The notes below the pieces were generated by a model, which had not been told where the DNA came from, made no database searches, and was given only the letters and a program-made list of their open reading frames with translations. From positions 16,452,143 to 16,516,142 of the forward strand of contig NC_030859.1 of assembly GCF_000208745.1 (NCBI RefSeq): a stretch of 64,000 bases of DNA. Direction: 5' to 3'. The translations under genes and the position numbers were made by a program. The first letter of the stretch is position 1. Each line of letters begins with the position of its first letter. Source of the stretch: Theobroma cacao (Eukaryota > Streptophyta > Magnoliopsida > Malvales > Malvaceae). This document shows, piece by piece, positions 35,904 through 50,500 of the stretch.

Positions 35904-37589
35904 GGCCATTGGTGAACATAACTCTGCAATAACGGGCAAAGGCTGCGACGAGGCATCCATTGGGTTAGTGACCTATCTCCAACTACAACATTAACCCATA
36001 TTTTGAGCCATTTGGGTTGCTAACACTTTCTATAATTGCTTGCTTTTGAACTAAAAACAAGAAAATGGCATATACTTTATGCCCTGTCAACATTGTTTTT
36101 CTTTCTCTATTTAAACAAGGAAATTATTGAGAGCATATGAAAGCAAATATTGCTTTAATGACTGTGCCAATCTTTCTTACTATAAAATTTTTCTGTGTCT
36201 TTCAAAAGAGAAGAATGACCAAAGAAAACTTACTCATCATTAAGGATGAAATGCTTCTTTTAATTGGTACTTTTTTTAATCCAAATGTGGCTATCAAATA
36301 TGTTAATACCACAATTTTATATCTAAAACCGTAAATAGGAAAGAAGTAAAAACAAGAAAAGCATAAGAGACCTCATGTATTTCAAATTCAAATCATTTTT
36401 TTCAAAATTAAAAAAAAAAACGACCTTGCCTATTTATTGTTGGCTTTTTGCTAGGAAGCATCATTATTAAGACTATATTTCAAAATAGATTAAATTATGC
36501 AATTAGTTGCTATATTTTGACAAAGTAATAAATTTAACCTTTGTATAATAATTTGTGAAAATTAAATTCTTATATTTTTAAATTAACAATATCAATCTAA
36601 TTATTAATAGTATTAAAAATTTTCTATTATTTATGAAATCATGGTATTTTATTACTAATGTGGCATTAAATATGATAATCTGTTAATAATGATATGATTC
36701 AAAAATTTTATTTTTTTTCTATCTCTCAACATTCTTTTCCTAAATCCAAAAATCTATTTGTCATTTTGATTAGTTATTACCTATACCAAACATGCTATTA
36801 TTAAAAAATTAACTGCTTTGAGCCAATTATCAGCTTGTACGATAAAGACACTTGGTGTTAATCAAAAATAATAAATTTAGACTCCATTTTAATTAATTTT
36901 TTATTCAATATTTATTTTAAAAACTTCTTAAACTTTTTCAAAAAATTTAAATAATTCTTTTTCATTATATTTAATTAAATTCCTGTACCTTTATTTTAAA
37001 TCAAATAAACTTTTATAATTAAAAATTAATTAATTAGTATTCACATCAAGTGCCATTTTAATGCCATATGCTAATTAATTATAACAGAATATAAGACGAC
37101 CATATATGACTATATTATCATGCCACATCACTATCTATTAAAATAAATTAACTTGCCACATGAACATTCCAACATAAAAATAATAAATTTAACTAATGAC
37201 AATTAATCAACTGTTAATAATAAAAACATATTTAACTCAAAATAAAATTAAAAATTTTAATTAAACTTTATAAAAAATAAATTTATTTAAAATTTTCTAA
37301 ATAACTCAAAAATTATTTTAAATATTATATCAAATAAAATGAATAAAAAATAAAAATAAAAAACAAATGCATAATCAATCAGACGAAAATAGCCAAAAAC
37401 GACATTATTCTAAGAAAAGTACATATACCATCGGAATCCACCCAACAAGAAGTATATAGTAACAAAAATATTTGAAAAGGAAAACAACAATAGTATACAA
37501 TGAATGAGAGAGAGGGAGCTACTTGCCATTTGGAAACTCCAACAATGAAGAAAATAACAGAATTAGGCTTACCAAATAGGCTCCTGATG
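35904..37589. other. AT-rich intergenic DNA
   Basis: No gene seen. The pieces at 36480-36720 and 36990-37190 contain words such as atgtggcatta and tgccacatcac, which often occur in Mutator-derived MITEs, but no clear ends are found. Positions 37193-37305 resemble 11268-11390. Confidence 0.4.
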
Positions 37590-37599
37590 GATGAAAAAT

Positions 37600-37840
37600 G
37601 GTAAAATTTTGATGCACCCACTATATAGCTTCTATACACTATCAGGTCACTAAATCTTAACACCTTATTAATGAGGTATTTTGAAAGAAATAAAAAGTTG
37701 ATATTAAAACCTGATACCGTTTTGAGTCCTTATCAACCTTTTATTTCTTTCAAAACAATACCTATTTATGAGGTGTCAGAATTTAATGGCTTACTGTATA
37801 TAGAAATTATACACTGTCAATGTATCAAATATTAATCCAC
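37600..37840. repeat. MITE with terminal inverted repeats of about 95 bases
   Basis: The left arm (about 37605-37700, tttgatgcaccca...tctatacactatcagg...aatgaggtatt...gaaagaaataaaaagttgat) is the imperfect reverse complement of the right arm (about 37732-37832). A ~30-base loop separates them. Such a hairpin without coding capacity is a MITE. A half copy of one arm occurs at 62675-62765. The superfamily is not determined; a TA-type duplication is possible but not proven. The minus frame 37379-37663 runs through this repeat and is not a gene. Confidence 0.72.
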
Positions 37841-37849
37841 GAAAAATTA

Positions 37850-38556
37850 CCTTACAAAACAAAAATTTGCCCCATGCTGTCGGGGGAAATTCCCTTTCCA
37901 TTCTGCTCCAACAGCCAAGCATAAAATATCACATTGCAGGTGAATAATGTGCATACAAACTGAGATATGCTGCAAAAATGGTTCAGGGCTACCACAACCC
38001 AACCAGAAAAAAACACTTCCAAACTTAACCCAATTTTGCTTTCCTTCTTTATGCTATCAAAAAGGACAAAAGAATGTGGATGTTAATGTACAAAGAACAT
38101 CAAACTTCATACTAGTACTAGAGTTATTTTCCTTTCCTCACCTCTTTTTTGGGGTACCGCAAATATGATCCATCTCTGAAACATAAACCCCCACGATTTA
38201 CAATATATGCTATAAAAGAATTGATCTACTAAATGAAAATCGCCATTACCCAACCATACGTCAGACTTGCTACAAGCTTTATGCACCTTGGCAATCCTTT
38301 GTAACATTCCAAAATGCTTCTGGTATAGGAAACTATACAATACCATCGTAACTGTTTCACACAGAACTTTTGCACCGACTTCAGAAAGAATCTGCTCTTT
38401 TTAGTTCAGGCAAAAAAAAACCAACACACTGCAGCAAAAAGATGCTTGGCTCCCACTTTCAAACTATCCATGATGACAAGCCAAGAGTTTCACCAGATGC
38501 ACATCTTTTGCAGGAAAAAAGTTGCTCAAAAATGTAATGAATGCACATTATTTGAG
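37850..38556 (-). other. Presumed 3' untranslated region of the exportin-7-like gene
   Basis: This is the region just downstream of the minus-strand stop codon at 38557-38559. It is less AT-rich than the intergenic DNA further left. The end of the transcript cannot be set by eye. Confidence 0.4.
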
Positions 38557-41500
38557 CTACTTCACACGAAATTCATGTCTGAATACGGTTAGATTCTGGG
38601 TGAACTTGTCTCTGTTCTTTGAATCTAAGCTTCGAGTAACATCTGTCATAAGTTTGTCAAAACAAATGGATAGCCTCTGATGTTGATCCACGGGCTGCAA
38701 AATGATGCACGTGTCATATGATGGACACTAAAGGAAAGGAGTAAGATAGGTGAAAGTGAAGATAGTAATAGAGAGACAGAGAGGAACCGAGGAAATTGAT
38801 TAGTCCTAAGCTAAAATCATCACTAGAACTAAATATTGTGGCCATTCACAACATGAAACCGACGGTTAAAGAGTATTGCAGACAAAAGTAAAATTCTAAT
38901 AAGTACAACTTGAAGTCCAGACAGCATCAATTCCCTCTTCACAAAAGATTCATACAGCATAATTTAATAAAAACAAACATCACAAAAATTGCACAGCATA
39001 ATAACAGTGCCACCAACAGTAGTAGCAACCTCTGTCCTCTCTGTTAAGAGGATTTGAGTAATTTTCGGTATGTCAGAATTTCTAATAGTAATTGTTCACG
39101 TCTAAAATAATAGATCACAATCAAAATTCATGTGTTTGTCAAAAATTATAAATTGATGCAACCACAACTGCAACTTTCTGCAATAGCACTGATTTTTAAA
39201 GGATACGCCACTTCATACACAACAATTATGAAAGATCCATATAAACTTTAAGGTTTAGTCGACACACTGAAAAGTAACTGTACCCTGGCTTCATAGCAGT
39301 GGAAAAGTTACTAGCATCCTTTTCTGTTTCCTAATTTTTAATTTTGACCTCAATCTAAGAGATTGAGCGAGAAAATTTAGAATAAGGAAAACTCTAAAGT
39401 TTAAAGTATCTATGACCCATTCAGGTTTCATCCATGAAAGATGCTACTCCAGAAGGGTCCTTAAAAGCCATTCCAAGCATGGTTCTAATGTTATGCAAGG
39501 TCGAAGCATAGGCGCGGGGGGAATAAGGATGAATTGATGAAAAATATCTAATAAAAGGAATATTAAAGTTGAATAAAATGATAAAATGATAAGGATAATG
39601 AACATGAAAATTTAAAAATTTCTTTTCACGGTTAAGTGAAATTATTGGATATATAAAAGATTAAATAAAATTAGTCTAATTACTAACTTTTTTCAAAAAA
39701 AATAAAGAATGGAAGTTTCACAACCTTAAAAAACGTTGAATTTAAAAAAAGAGAAGCCCGACAGAAAATTAAAAAACGAAAAGCTATAATGTACACAACA
39801 TATATACTTATATACTAATTAGTTTAGCTTTTTTAATTGTATTTTTTTGTCTACATAAAAGGCAATAATTTCACATATAATTAATGTCAACATGCTTGTT
39901 TGATTAATTCAAAAGATAATATCATTTTAAGAAACTAAAAAAGTTTAACGAATAATAATTATATAAAAAGGGGGTAAATTTTCTATTGAAAAAGGAAAGA
40001 AAATCAAATTACTGATTGAATCCAAAAGCAAAAATGTTAACAACTTGCCAAATTTACCATTTCATTGTGAAATTTCCTAAAGGGGAGGGGGAGGGGGCCA
40101 ATAAATTCTCAGTGGGCCGAATAAGATTTTACCAATTTTTGGGTGAAAAGATACATATGGCTAAAGGCAGCTTTGGGGAGCAACGGCCCCTGCCACCACC
40201 TCTGCCCCAAAGTCAAAGTTTGTTCATATGTATTTGTTGTCAAAGTCCAACTTGAACTAGGATTGTTTCCAGTTTGCTGCATGTGGTTTTGACTAGTAGC
40301 CTTTTTATCTAAGGCTTGGTTTACACTGTCATTGATCCTTCATAATCTGATGTTTGGAGACTATCAATTTTGATCCTAAGACAGTTCATTTGAATCAAAA
40401 TGCCTAAAAACTTAGAAGCTATCTAATGTAAAACCTTTCCATCATTTTATATTAAGTTATATGAAAATTGTCCAGGTATTATGTAAAGGGAATCATATTG
40501 TTTTAATGGTAACGCTGATCTTCATTACAAATACAATTTCCTCGAATTGACTAAACAATTAAGCTGAGGAAATATTTAATTGGCAAGTAGCAAGGAAGCC
40601 ATAGCCACTGAGCATCAGCCATAGAATGTCAACATGTTCTTACATGTAGCAGCTTTAATGAAAAAAGGGTATGACTTTGGCTAATACTATGTTGCTGATC
40701 CAATGCTAAGGAAACAAACCTATCTTCAAAATTTCGTTAACACATATGAAATTTGTAGCAACAACTACATGTAAGCAGAAAATGTCTTGAAACAGCATTA
40801 AGAAAATATGTTGCTCATCCAATGGTGAGCAAAAACAAACTATCTTTGCAATTCTGTTTACACATTTAGTCCTTACAACACTAGAAGGACAGAAAAACAT
40901 GCAGAAAATAATGTCCAAAAAACTCACCTGTGAACCCAAAATTTGAGCTTTCAGATCAGCAAATATCTGCAGAGCAGTAGCAGTTGTCAACTAAATATTT
41001 AAGAAAGTTTGCATGAGTGTTAAAATTCTAAAAGTTCAACGAGAAGTGATCAACTCCAAATTCAGTTGAGATTTTGATTGGTTTTTAAGTATCAGCAAGC
41101 ACATAACAGAACCATATAATACAACATTGCGGCTACAGAGTACTTGCAGAAGGAAAGGAATAACAGATGGGCATAGGTTAACAACAGTGTGGAAAAGAGA
41201 AAACTCAATAATTTGAAATCATACTATTATAGATGAAGACAAAATATCAAACTGATTCATGCCCAATATTATAATTCAGTCTTAAAAATAAAGTACAAAG
41301 AAAAAATGATGGATTAAATAGCACTGAGAGAGGGAGACAAGCAGAGCAACAGATTCAAATAACAATTAAGCAAAATATTGCAGCCAAACAGAATTTTATT
41401 GGTTGAAGACTCTGGAGGAGGGAGGGACAGGATCATACAAAAATAAACTTAGAAAAGAACCATGAAAAAAGGGGACCATGATGTGGAGCAGAACTTGCTG

Positions 41501-44500
41501 GCCTCCTTTTTTCCGTCTTTAAAATAAACTAACAACAAAAAAGGGAGAAGAAGCACTGAAAGAGAAGAAACATGAAGAGGATTGCAAAGACCAAAATAGG
41601 GAATAAAATCTAGATTATCATAGTAGTCAAATGCTTTCTAGGCCAAGGTACTACATGCTAAAAAGGGCAGTCACTTGTGAGGAGATGAGATCAACTGAAG
41701 TAAATATCTTAGAAACCAACTATAAAATTCTATGTGATATTTATAGCATAAGCACGTCCTTTTTTCCGTTGTTTGATGGGGGGGGGTGGATAAATAGCAC
41801 ATCTTAGTTTGGTAATAAAAAGTCATAGTTTCTGCTGGTGTCATACATGAACTATCCATAGCATAGCAAGGTGGTTGCAATTAGAGCCTTTCAAGTCAAT
41901 CAGGGTGAGCACCTAGGTGCCACAGACAAACGCCATCTAAAAATCACCTAGCACCTAATCCTATAACATCCTTCTGCAGCTTCTTTCTTGTTGAAGGCCA
42001 TGGCAAATGCCTTTATTTATGCTGCCCTTCCAATTTTAAATATATCTAGCTACCCTTGTGACATGCAATAAAAGTAAGAGAAAAGGTGAGCAAGCAAGGG
42101 GTGTTGGGGGGGGGAAAGGAAAATATACTTATTTATGATAGAAAGCAGCAGGTCAAACTATAAATTCTACCATAAGTTTCTATAAGAACCCGTCTCAATC
42201 TACAACTCTCTCATCTCCAATATATATATATGATAACGTTAATGATATGAGAGTTTTACAGACAACAAGAAGGATCTAAGTCATATGGTAATTAAAATGA
42301 CAACGTTCTTCTATCCCAAAATTCTAGCATAAAGTGATAATAAAAACCACATCTTGATGTGTAAACCACACCATATATCAAACCTGATAAGGCTTAATGA
42401 TAACTAAAAGCATGGTTGCCTTTACATGGCCCATGGCCAGTTTTGTCATAAACGAACCGGGCCATATGGTTGAACTGGTTCAACCGCAGACCATTAGCCT
42501 CTCCAGTCCAGACATGTACATCAAGTGGCATGCAATGCAAATTAGTCAAAAAACAGAGAAGCCGGCAACTTGTTGACTTGGCAAAAATAGTTGTTAGAGA
42601 CAAGTAAAAGCTATCAAAAATCAAATCATATCTTATATTTTTATGATCCAACTATTTAAAAAAAAAATCGAATATGGGATATAAAAAATCAGATCTACAA
42701 AATTTCATAACAGATCTGTCAAAAGTTTTCATAGCAGATTTGGTATAAAAAAATTTCATACCAAGATCTGTGCTAAGCTGCTGGCTTGGGCAATGATATA
42801 AATGGAGGAAGAAACTGAGAGAGAGGAAGAGAGAAACACAGTTGGAAGTGATGAGAAGAAAATGAATTAAAAGAAAAACAAAAAAAATATAAGAAAAAAA
42901 CTAGCTAAATGGAATTACAAAAAGAAATGAGAAAAGAACGAAAAAGGAACAAAAGTTTGGAGTAGCAATGTTGAGCCTGCTCTAAAATCTTCAAAGGTTT
43001 GAATTATCATGGAAAAAAAATGAAATGAACAAGAAATTGATCAAATGGAGGCAGCTGGAAGCACTAACACATAATGGAGGCAGCTGGAAGCACTAACACC
43101 ACATTTGTTATTGATATAATTAAAGGTGAGCTGTTAAGGCATGAGAAGTTGTAAGGTAATTTATGTTGACATCCTAAAGATTAAACAGCTAAATCGAACC
43201 ATTCAAACAGATTCTCATCCTGGTCCGCTTATAGAAACACCGTGCATGACAATGTTTTCTATCCTTATTTTTCACATTAATAATGCTATAATTTTACAGA
43301 CAGGACCAAGGATTTGAGTCATACAGAATGATAATGCTAACACATTTTATTCATGTTTCCTTACCAATCTTCACTATACAAATTTCTAAAAATGTTCCAT
43401 AAGTATATAATTGTGAAAAAAAAATCAATCATCTGTTGGACATAAACTTAAAAGAGGATTTAGCAGATAAGTTAAAGGAAGTATCAGCAAATCATCACCT
43501 GCTCACTGATAAGAACTAAGCTCAACATAGGCCTGCTAAGACTCCATTGGTTGCCACAATCCTCAAATAAAACTATCTCGAATAGGGTCTTTAATATCTG
43601 TAATGAAAGAACAGAATGTAATTGGACTGTCTAAAAAACAAAAGATAGGGAAAGAAGCCATCACGAATATTAATGGTTCAAACCACAATGCAGGATTGAT
43701 GCCTTATAACAGTAACTGATGTTAGCCTTTAAAGTTCAACTTTCAAATATTAATTATGGCTAACATTATGTGCTATGTAAAGTAGGAGTTAATCTCTTAA
43801 TATTACATGAAAAGGAAAGGCCATTATTTCTTGATTATATTAGCAAGTTACCAACATTACTGATTTCACGACCTAGATTAGGCATGCATAGCACAATCTA
43901 AGCGCATGAAGAGAGGGCCTTTTAACTTATTTATTTGTAGACAACCAGAAATGAACATGTACATTTTGGTGCATAAAAGACTCACCAAATTCCAAAGCAA
44001 AATAGGTTTTTAACATCATACTTCAAGTCCATCAAGCATAGTATCTTGAATTTGAGGTCATCTTAGGTAAATTCTGAACACATCTTAGGTGAATTCTGAA
44101 CACATTGTTCACCCGGTATTTCACATACCCTGTTTCTTTCTTCTTTTCTTGACCAGATATGGCCAAGACTATAATTCTTCTAGGCAATTTGGTAACATGC
44201 ATAATCACACAACTAAGAATGATGAATTTGCGCTTTCATTCAATTTAATAAAGGTAAATATTTTATTCAAATACATCCTTTTTCTAGTTTAGGATATGTC
44301 ACATTTCTATATTTTAATTTTCTAAAATCATTTCTCATCAAAACAATGGTGTAGCTTGTATGTATGACCTCCATATGGTGATTCAAGTATTTGATTCAAA
44401 TCCGTATTTGACTATCATCTGAAATTCACATATGTCAAAGACTAACATTTTGCTTGGTAGAGGGAATGGAAAAGGGAAAATAGGCTTTTTATAAGAAAAA

Positions 44501-47500
44501 ATAAATAAACAAGCAAATATATATATAACTCACAAAAAAGACTTTTCTTCTCATATACATTTGAAATTGAAGATAAATACCAACATAGAAAATACTCACA
44601 AAATCTATAAAGCAATCAAACAATGCTGAGAGAGAGAGAGAGATGGCATTTTAAGCAACCTTTTTTGTACATGTACATACTGATATTTGCTGAATGTTAC
44701 CTTAAATCAGAAGTAAATTAAATCTCTTCACATATTAATTAAAGAAGAAAACCTCACAATGTATTTCATAGCATTCTCAAAAATTAAAAAAAATAGAATA
44801 ATTCAAATACTTATCAAAATCTTTATTATAAAAATAATTCACGGTTTAATCTGTCACAAAAATAGCACTTATCCGCAGTAAGAAATAAAAAAATTATCTT
44901 AATAACAGATATTAGGTTCACAGGTTTCGTTTACGAAAATCTATATTTTATTTACAGAACTTCATACAGTAGACCTAGCACTGAAAAAGATTTAGTGGAC
45001 TGATCATACTTAAGTAGCTTTTTTATAAGATTTACTTATTAAATTGATAACTAAATACATTATAATTTCAAGAGTTCATAGTACTTTATTTACAAATTTA
45101 TAGTCTTCATTAATAGACTTGAGTCCACATGATTATGGGCTTACAAAGCATTTGTGTTACTGCAAGTCAATCTCACATTATGTATGTTATGGTAGATACA
45201 TAAATATTTCATAGGATGCAATGCGATACAACATATTTCACAAGATAGACTTGAAAAAGTTCTGAAACAATATGACTCTGTATAATGTACTGGAGCCAAC
45301 TTTACATGATACATCAAGCTCTTAAATAGCACATGAATAAGATAACAGTGGAAGAAAAATCATGCTGTAAAAAATAAGCTAAGCAATCGAATGGGACAAA
45401 ATGTGCAGAAGATTTTTGTGTTTGAGTTGAGTGGTATTATGCACCAAAACAATAAGATGTATTAAGAGTGTATAGAGAACATAGAGAGGAGAATGAAACA
45501 AACCAAAACACACAACACATGTACTTCTTAACACTAAGTGCAAATAATAATGAGGAAACATAATATATTAGGAACTCCATCACTTACTTGTGGAAACAAA
45601 CTAGGACAGTCTGCAATATGCTGGGCAAGTTTGACAGCAGCTGGTGAAGTGGGTGCCTCCCCCATAGTGATGTTGTTGAAGTAGAAAGCAGCCAAATTAT
45701 CAACAGCAGATGCACACTGAAACAAAATGTTTAGACTCTGAGATTGAGTTTTAAATATATATGTGGTATAAAGGCTGGGGAAAGGAAGGTGGTTAGGGAC
45801 ATCAGATGTAAAATTTCAATAAAGAACTCAGTTAAATTCTAGTTTTGTGATCATGAAACAGCTTGAAAAATAAAAATAAACAGTTCTAGCAATAAAAGAA
45901 GAGCATGTAAAGATCCACAGAATTCACAGCAAGATACAAACCTGTGATGAGATATTTGTATCCAGGCCTTTTAGACCAGATTCAAGGGAACCAACAATAT
46001 GCATAAACGTTGCAGCATCCAAATTCAATATAAAACTAATGTGGCTGTTGAATAGAACCTCTAAGAATGAGAAATAGGCCCTCGTTAGCTGCAAAAGAAT
46101 AAGTAAACAATATGATATTGCCATTCATTCTAGTAAAATAGTTCAAGACATTTACATAACAGGACGATAAAGAAGCGCTAATCGTGCCTCAGTAGATTTT
46201 TACATAACAGGCTGATCCACTATTAGATCTTCATCATTTTTATTTTGGGTGCTTGCTTACAAAAGCAATGTTTGTTCTTTTCCTTTTTCTTTTCTAATCA
46301 TCAATCAGTTCTCAACTTTCTTTTCACTGTCTAATGCATGTATTTTCCCTTAAAAAATCTCTTCCTCTTCCCATCTACCATTCTCACACCTCACAATAAA
46401 CCAGTGGCTAAAGTTTACTATTAAAACAACAATCCATTTCAAAGTTCAAATTAACTAGCATTGGAATTTAAGAAAAGAAAAAAAAATCTACAAATTGAAG
46501 GTAATGTAAAAAGATATAAGTGAAACCATGATTTGATTCATCATTTTTTCTAAGTGAGAAAATTGCAAAAACAAAAGGAAAAGAAAACCAACTAAATCTA
46601 AGTTTGGACATCCAAATTTATTAGTGAGAGAGAGACATAGAAGAGTAGATGGATAAGAGGAGGAACAAAGAGAAATGTCTATTATTGAGAGATTTGCAGT
46701 TTTTAAAATTTCAATGAAAAGATTGAGCCTAAAAAATTGAGAACTTTAAATCTAAATTGTTTTGGGAATGGATAGTAGAGAGGACGGCAGACAAAGCGAA
46801 TGATACAAAAAGATTGAATAAACACTATGAAAAATTAGAGAAAAAAATTTGAAGGGTGACAACATCATAAAGAAGGACCAAAAAAGTCCTTTTAGGTGAA
46901 AAAGTACAAAAGAAGTGGTTGAATCTGAAAATGATGGTAGTGCATCAGTTGTTGGAGCATTTACATCATACTGTTGGCTGAAGGATGATTAATATTTTAG
47001 CTATCCTCCTTTCATAAACATTATTTGTTTCTGCTCCTCAAATTTGGTGACTTGTTGATGCTACATTGATACACACATGCTCGTGCATATACAAATATAT
47101 AAGAGAATCCACAGAAATGTAAACATCAACCAAGTCTACCAGCAAAATTACCTTAGTCACACTTTTTTTTAATTGAGATCCTTAATGAATCAATATATAG
47201 AAAATATTTGACTTCTCAACTAGTAAGTGCACAAAGTTCAAGTTCTTCAAACGCAAGTTTGCCAAAAGATTTACTACTGATTAGACAGACTCTTCTGACA
47301 ATAGAATTGTGAAAGACAGTTTGCAGTGGAAACTCAAATGAAGAAATTGCACTCAAAATCTTGCATACCTTTCGAAATGCTAATATATCAGCCAACGGAA
47401 TTGACAATGTCATCTTTAGCGCAACATCAAGCGCATCAGAGAGTGCTCTATCACCGTAGAGTTCAAACACACCAAAGTTTACATAGTTTCCAGCAAGAGC

Positions 47501-50500
47501 TGCCATTTAGTAAAAAATGACAAGTTAATTTGTGATTTGCTGAAATCTTAAATAAAACACAATAAGCAACAAATACAATTTTGATGGTACCAAAAAGAAG
47601 GTCAAAATTAAATTCCTGAAGTAAACGAATACTTAATGTTGGTAATTAGTAAAAAAAAATACTACGATCATATAACAGAAAACCAGTAAAAGGAAACTTT
47701 GCACCTAAATTATATAATTTTCTTTAGAATACTCTAGCGCCTTTTTTTCTTATATATGTTCATATAAGCTAGTTTTAATATCGATCCCACTTCCATTGTA
47801 GAGAACCTTAAAGAGTTTAGAAAAATCTAAGAAACCATGAACAGTATGGGATAATGAGATGATGGCATGATCCAAAGAAATGAATCGTCTTGGGCAATAT
47901 GGGATATCTTAGCCTTAATCATCTTTTCTAGCTCTCACTTGAAACTATTCTTTCAACTAGTTTCATATTCAGTATCAACTAGTAAACCCAATCCCAGAAA
48001 ATTAGGAAAGCAAAAACAAGTAAAAATCAGCACATCATGGAAAAAGACACAAAATCCAATTATAAAACTTTCAGCTTTGAATGGAAATGAAATCTATGAA
48101 GAAATTCAAAAGTTCAATGGATATAAACAGAAACTCAAAAATAACAGTTACCCTACACCAAAAGATGAAAGAGGAAAAAGAAAATAGGAGGAAATTGAGC
48201 AATGCTTGAGGAAAAGGACCAAAAAAGGAATTCCATGCTGCTTCTGGACTTGTGTTTTAATTTGGGGAGGGGGGATTTTGAGGAAGGGAGTAGTTGGAGG
48301 CTGGTGCATATGCTTTGAATAGAGAAAAAGGCAACAGTGATATGAGGGACTGTACACGTAAGTGCTGAAACAAATTATATAATACATAAAAGTAACATAT
48401 ATTCAAGCTGGGCCACAACTTCAATTCTAGTGTCCAGGCACAGTGCAAAAACTCTTCAGCCTGATTTTCTTACCAGGAGCCTGCTCAAATATTGGACTCG
48501 GCTACTAGGATGGTGGGTTGCTAAGCCTGTGGACAGCTCGACATTACATGTTTATAAATCTTTCAGAACTGCAAAACTTCCTAAAAAGATCAACACTACA
48601 TGCTCGACACAACAAAACTTCTTAAAAAGCTAGCTCATCGTAACATTTAAATGTATACACTAATGAACATCTATATCAAAAGAGAGTGGAAGCACAGAAA
48701 GATAAGGAAGAAAAAAAATATAAAAAAGATAAAAGAACAATACCAAGCTAATGAAACATGTGCACAGTAAATATAGAAAAGTATTGCTGGTACTCCAACT
48801 AAACCCAAAATAAAGAGTGCCTTAGACTTTATTGATCTTCAAGACCTAAAAATTAGCTTTACACAGGGTTTGCCACTCCTTGGTTCAATTTAGCGTTTGG
48901 AGTCTTCATTGATCAAAAAAATAAATAAATATAACAATTGCAGGTTCATATTCTGACCTCTTGCTAGAATAGTTAGTGAAATCCATATTCCCTTGTACTT
49001 GAAGGCATATATATCAGCCGGATTAGGCAAAGATAATATCCTTGTCCCATATGCTACAAGTAGTTTACTGACTTCACGGAAAAGAAGAATCCCATTAGGA
49101 GACGATGAGTCAAAAGTCAAGCGTTGTGCTTTGTTCAAGACAAACTCAGCCATGAATTTTAACAATGGGGTGGTAACCTGCAGTGTTAAATGAAACAATT
49201 ACATACCCAGGACTAGAGTTTATGGGCCTGATACTAATGCTACAAATGCACCACATATAAATAAATATTTAGATGGCTAAAAGTAAAAATAATAAAATAA
49301 AAATACAAAGACTAGAAAAAGACATGCAGAAGTTACAAGTAACTCTAGTTCACAATATCGTCCGGTCATTGATGAGGTGAGACAATGGTGGAGCAACTGT
49401 AACAACCAAATTACACAAGATAGAAGCAAAAAATAGTTTCCTGAGTCCAATCTTAAGTAATACTCATCAAAAATAAGTGGGAAAAGTTTTTTGAAGGCCC
49501 AGGACAGACCTAGCTTTAATATTCTGAATTCTCTGACAAAAAGAGTACAACAAGATAGAGTGCTAAATAGATGAACAAGACAAGACCACAACAAATAACA
49601 AATCCAGCATAGCAGCAGCTGAGAAAAAACTGGCAGAGATGCCAAGAGTAGCAAAGGTAGTTAGGTCATCTACAACATTGCCTCACTAATATGAGAGCAA
49701 AGTTGTTCTATTAATGGTAACACATCTGCTAGAACAAGAAAAACTTAATTGAAGGATCTTCGAGCCAAATGTATAAATGTGTAAACAAAAATTGCTACGT
49801 TGAGACCCTAATGCTATAACAAGAGTTAAGAATGTACCTCTGGTGTGTCAGTCCAGTGAGTAATGCCTTTCAAGATAAGTGGCATGTGCGCAGGATATAG
49901 CCAATCAAATAGAAGACCATATGTTCTACGACTAAGGAATTCAAGAAATGAAAAAATACATTATTTGAGGAATTGCCTACATTTAGAAGAATTCACGTAT
50001 TGCACATAATACAAACCTGTTTGTGGCCATCGCAATACCTCTAAGATCCCTCATTAATCCAATTAAAGCATACTTAACTGCATCAGTACGAAATACCGAA
50101 TCAGGTGTTGACTCCAGACTGAGAAAGACCTGAAGCACCACAAAACATTATTTTAATGACTAAAGTGTAAATGAAAAGATAAATAATGGAAAAACAACAG
50201 AACAATATCATGTTAAAAACCATAAAAACAGAGAATTGGCATTTATGCACTTTAAGTCATACAATAACAATTTTTATGCTGACAGTTTTTTTTTTTTTTT
50301 GAAAAGCAAGCATAATTTTATTAATAAATAGTTGAAATACAAATTTCAACAAAAAGAGGTCCCAACACATAGCCAATATGAACCAATCCAGAAGGACAAC
50401 TCCAAGTCTGTTACCCCATACCTTATAACAATTAACTAATTTAAGTCTAATGAAGCTAGAACAATCAAATAACAAGAAGACAACCCATAACCTCAACAAA

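Noticed and set aside
37379..37663. Minus-strand frame of 94 codons
   Set aside because: It reads through the MITE arm.
47867..48187. Plus-strand frame of 106 codons inside an exportin intron
   Set aside because: No domain, low-complexity Lys-rich composition, and opposite to a well-supported gene.
49277..49654. Minus-strand frame of 125 codons between exportin exons
   Set aside because: The verified exon phases on either side join without it, and it is hydrophobic AT-rich translation.
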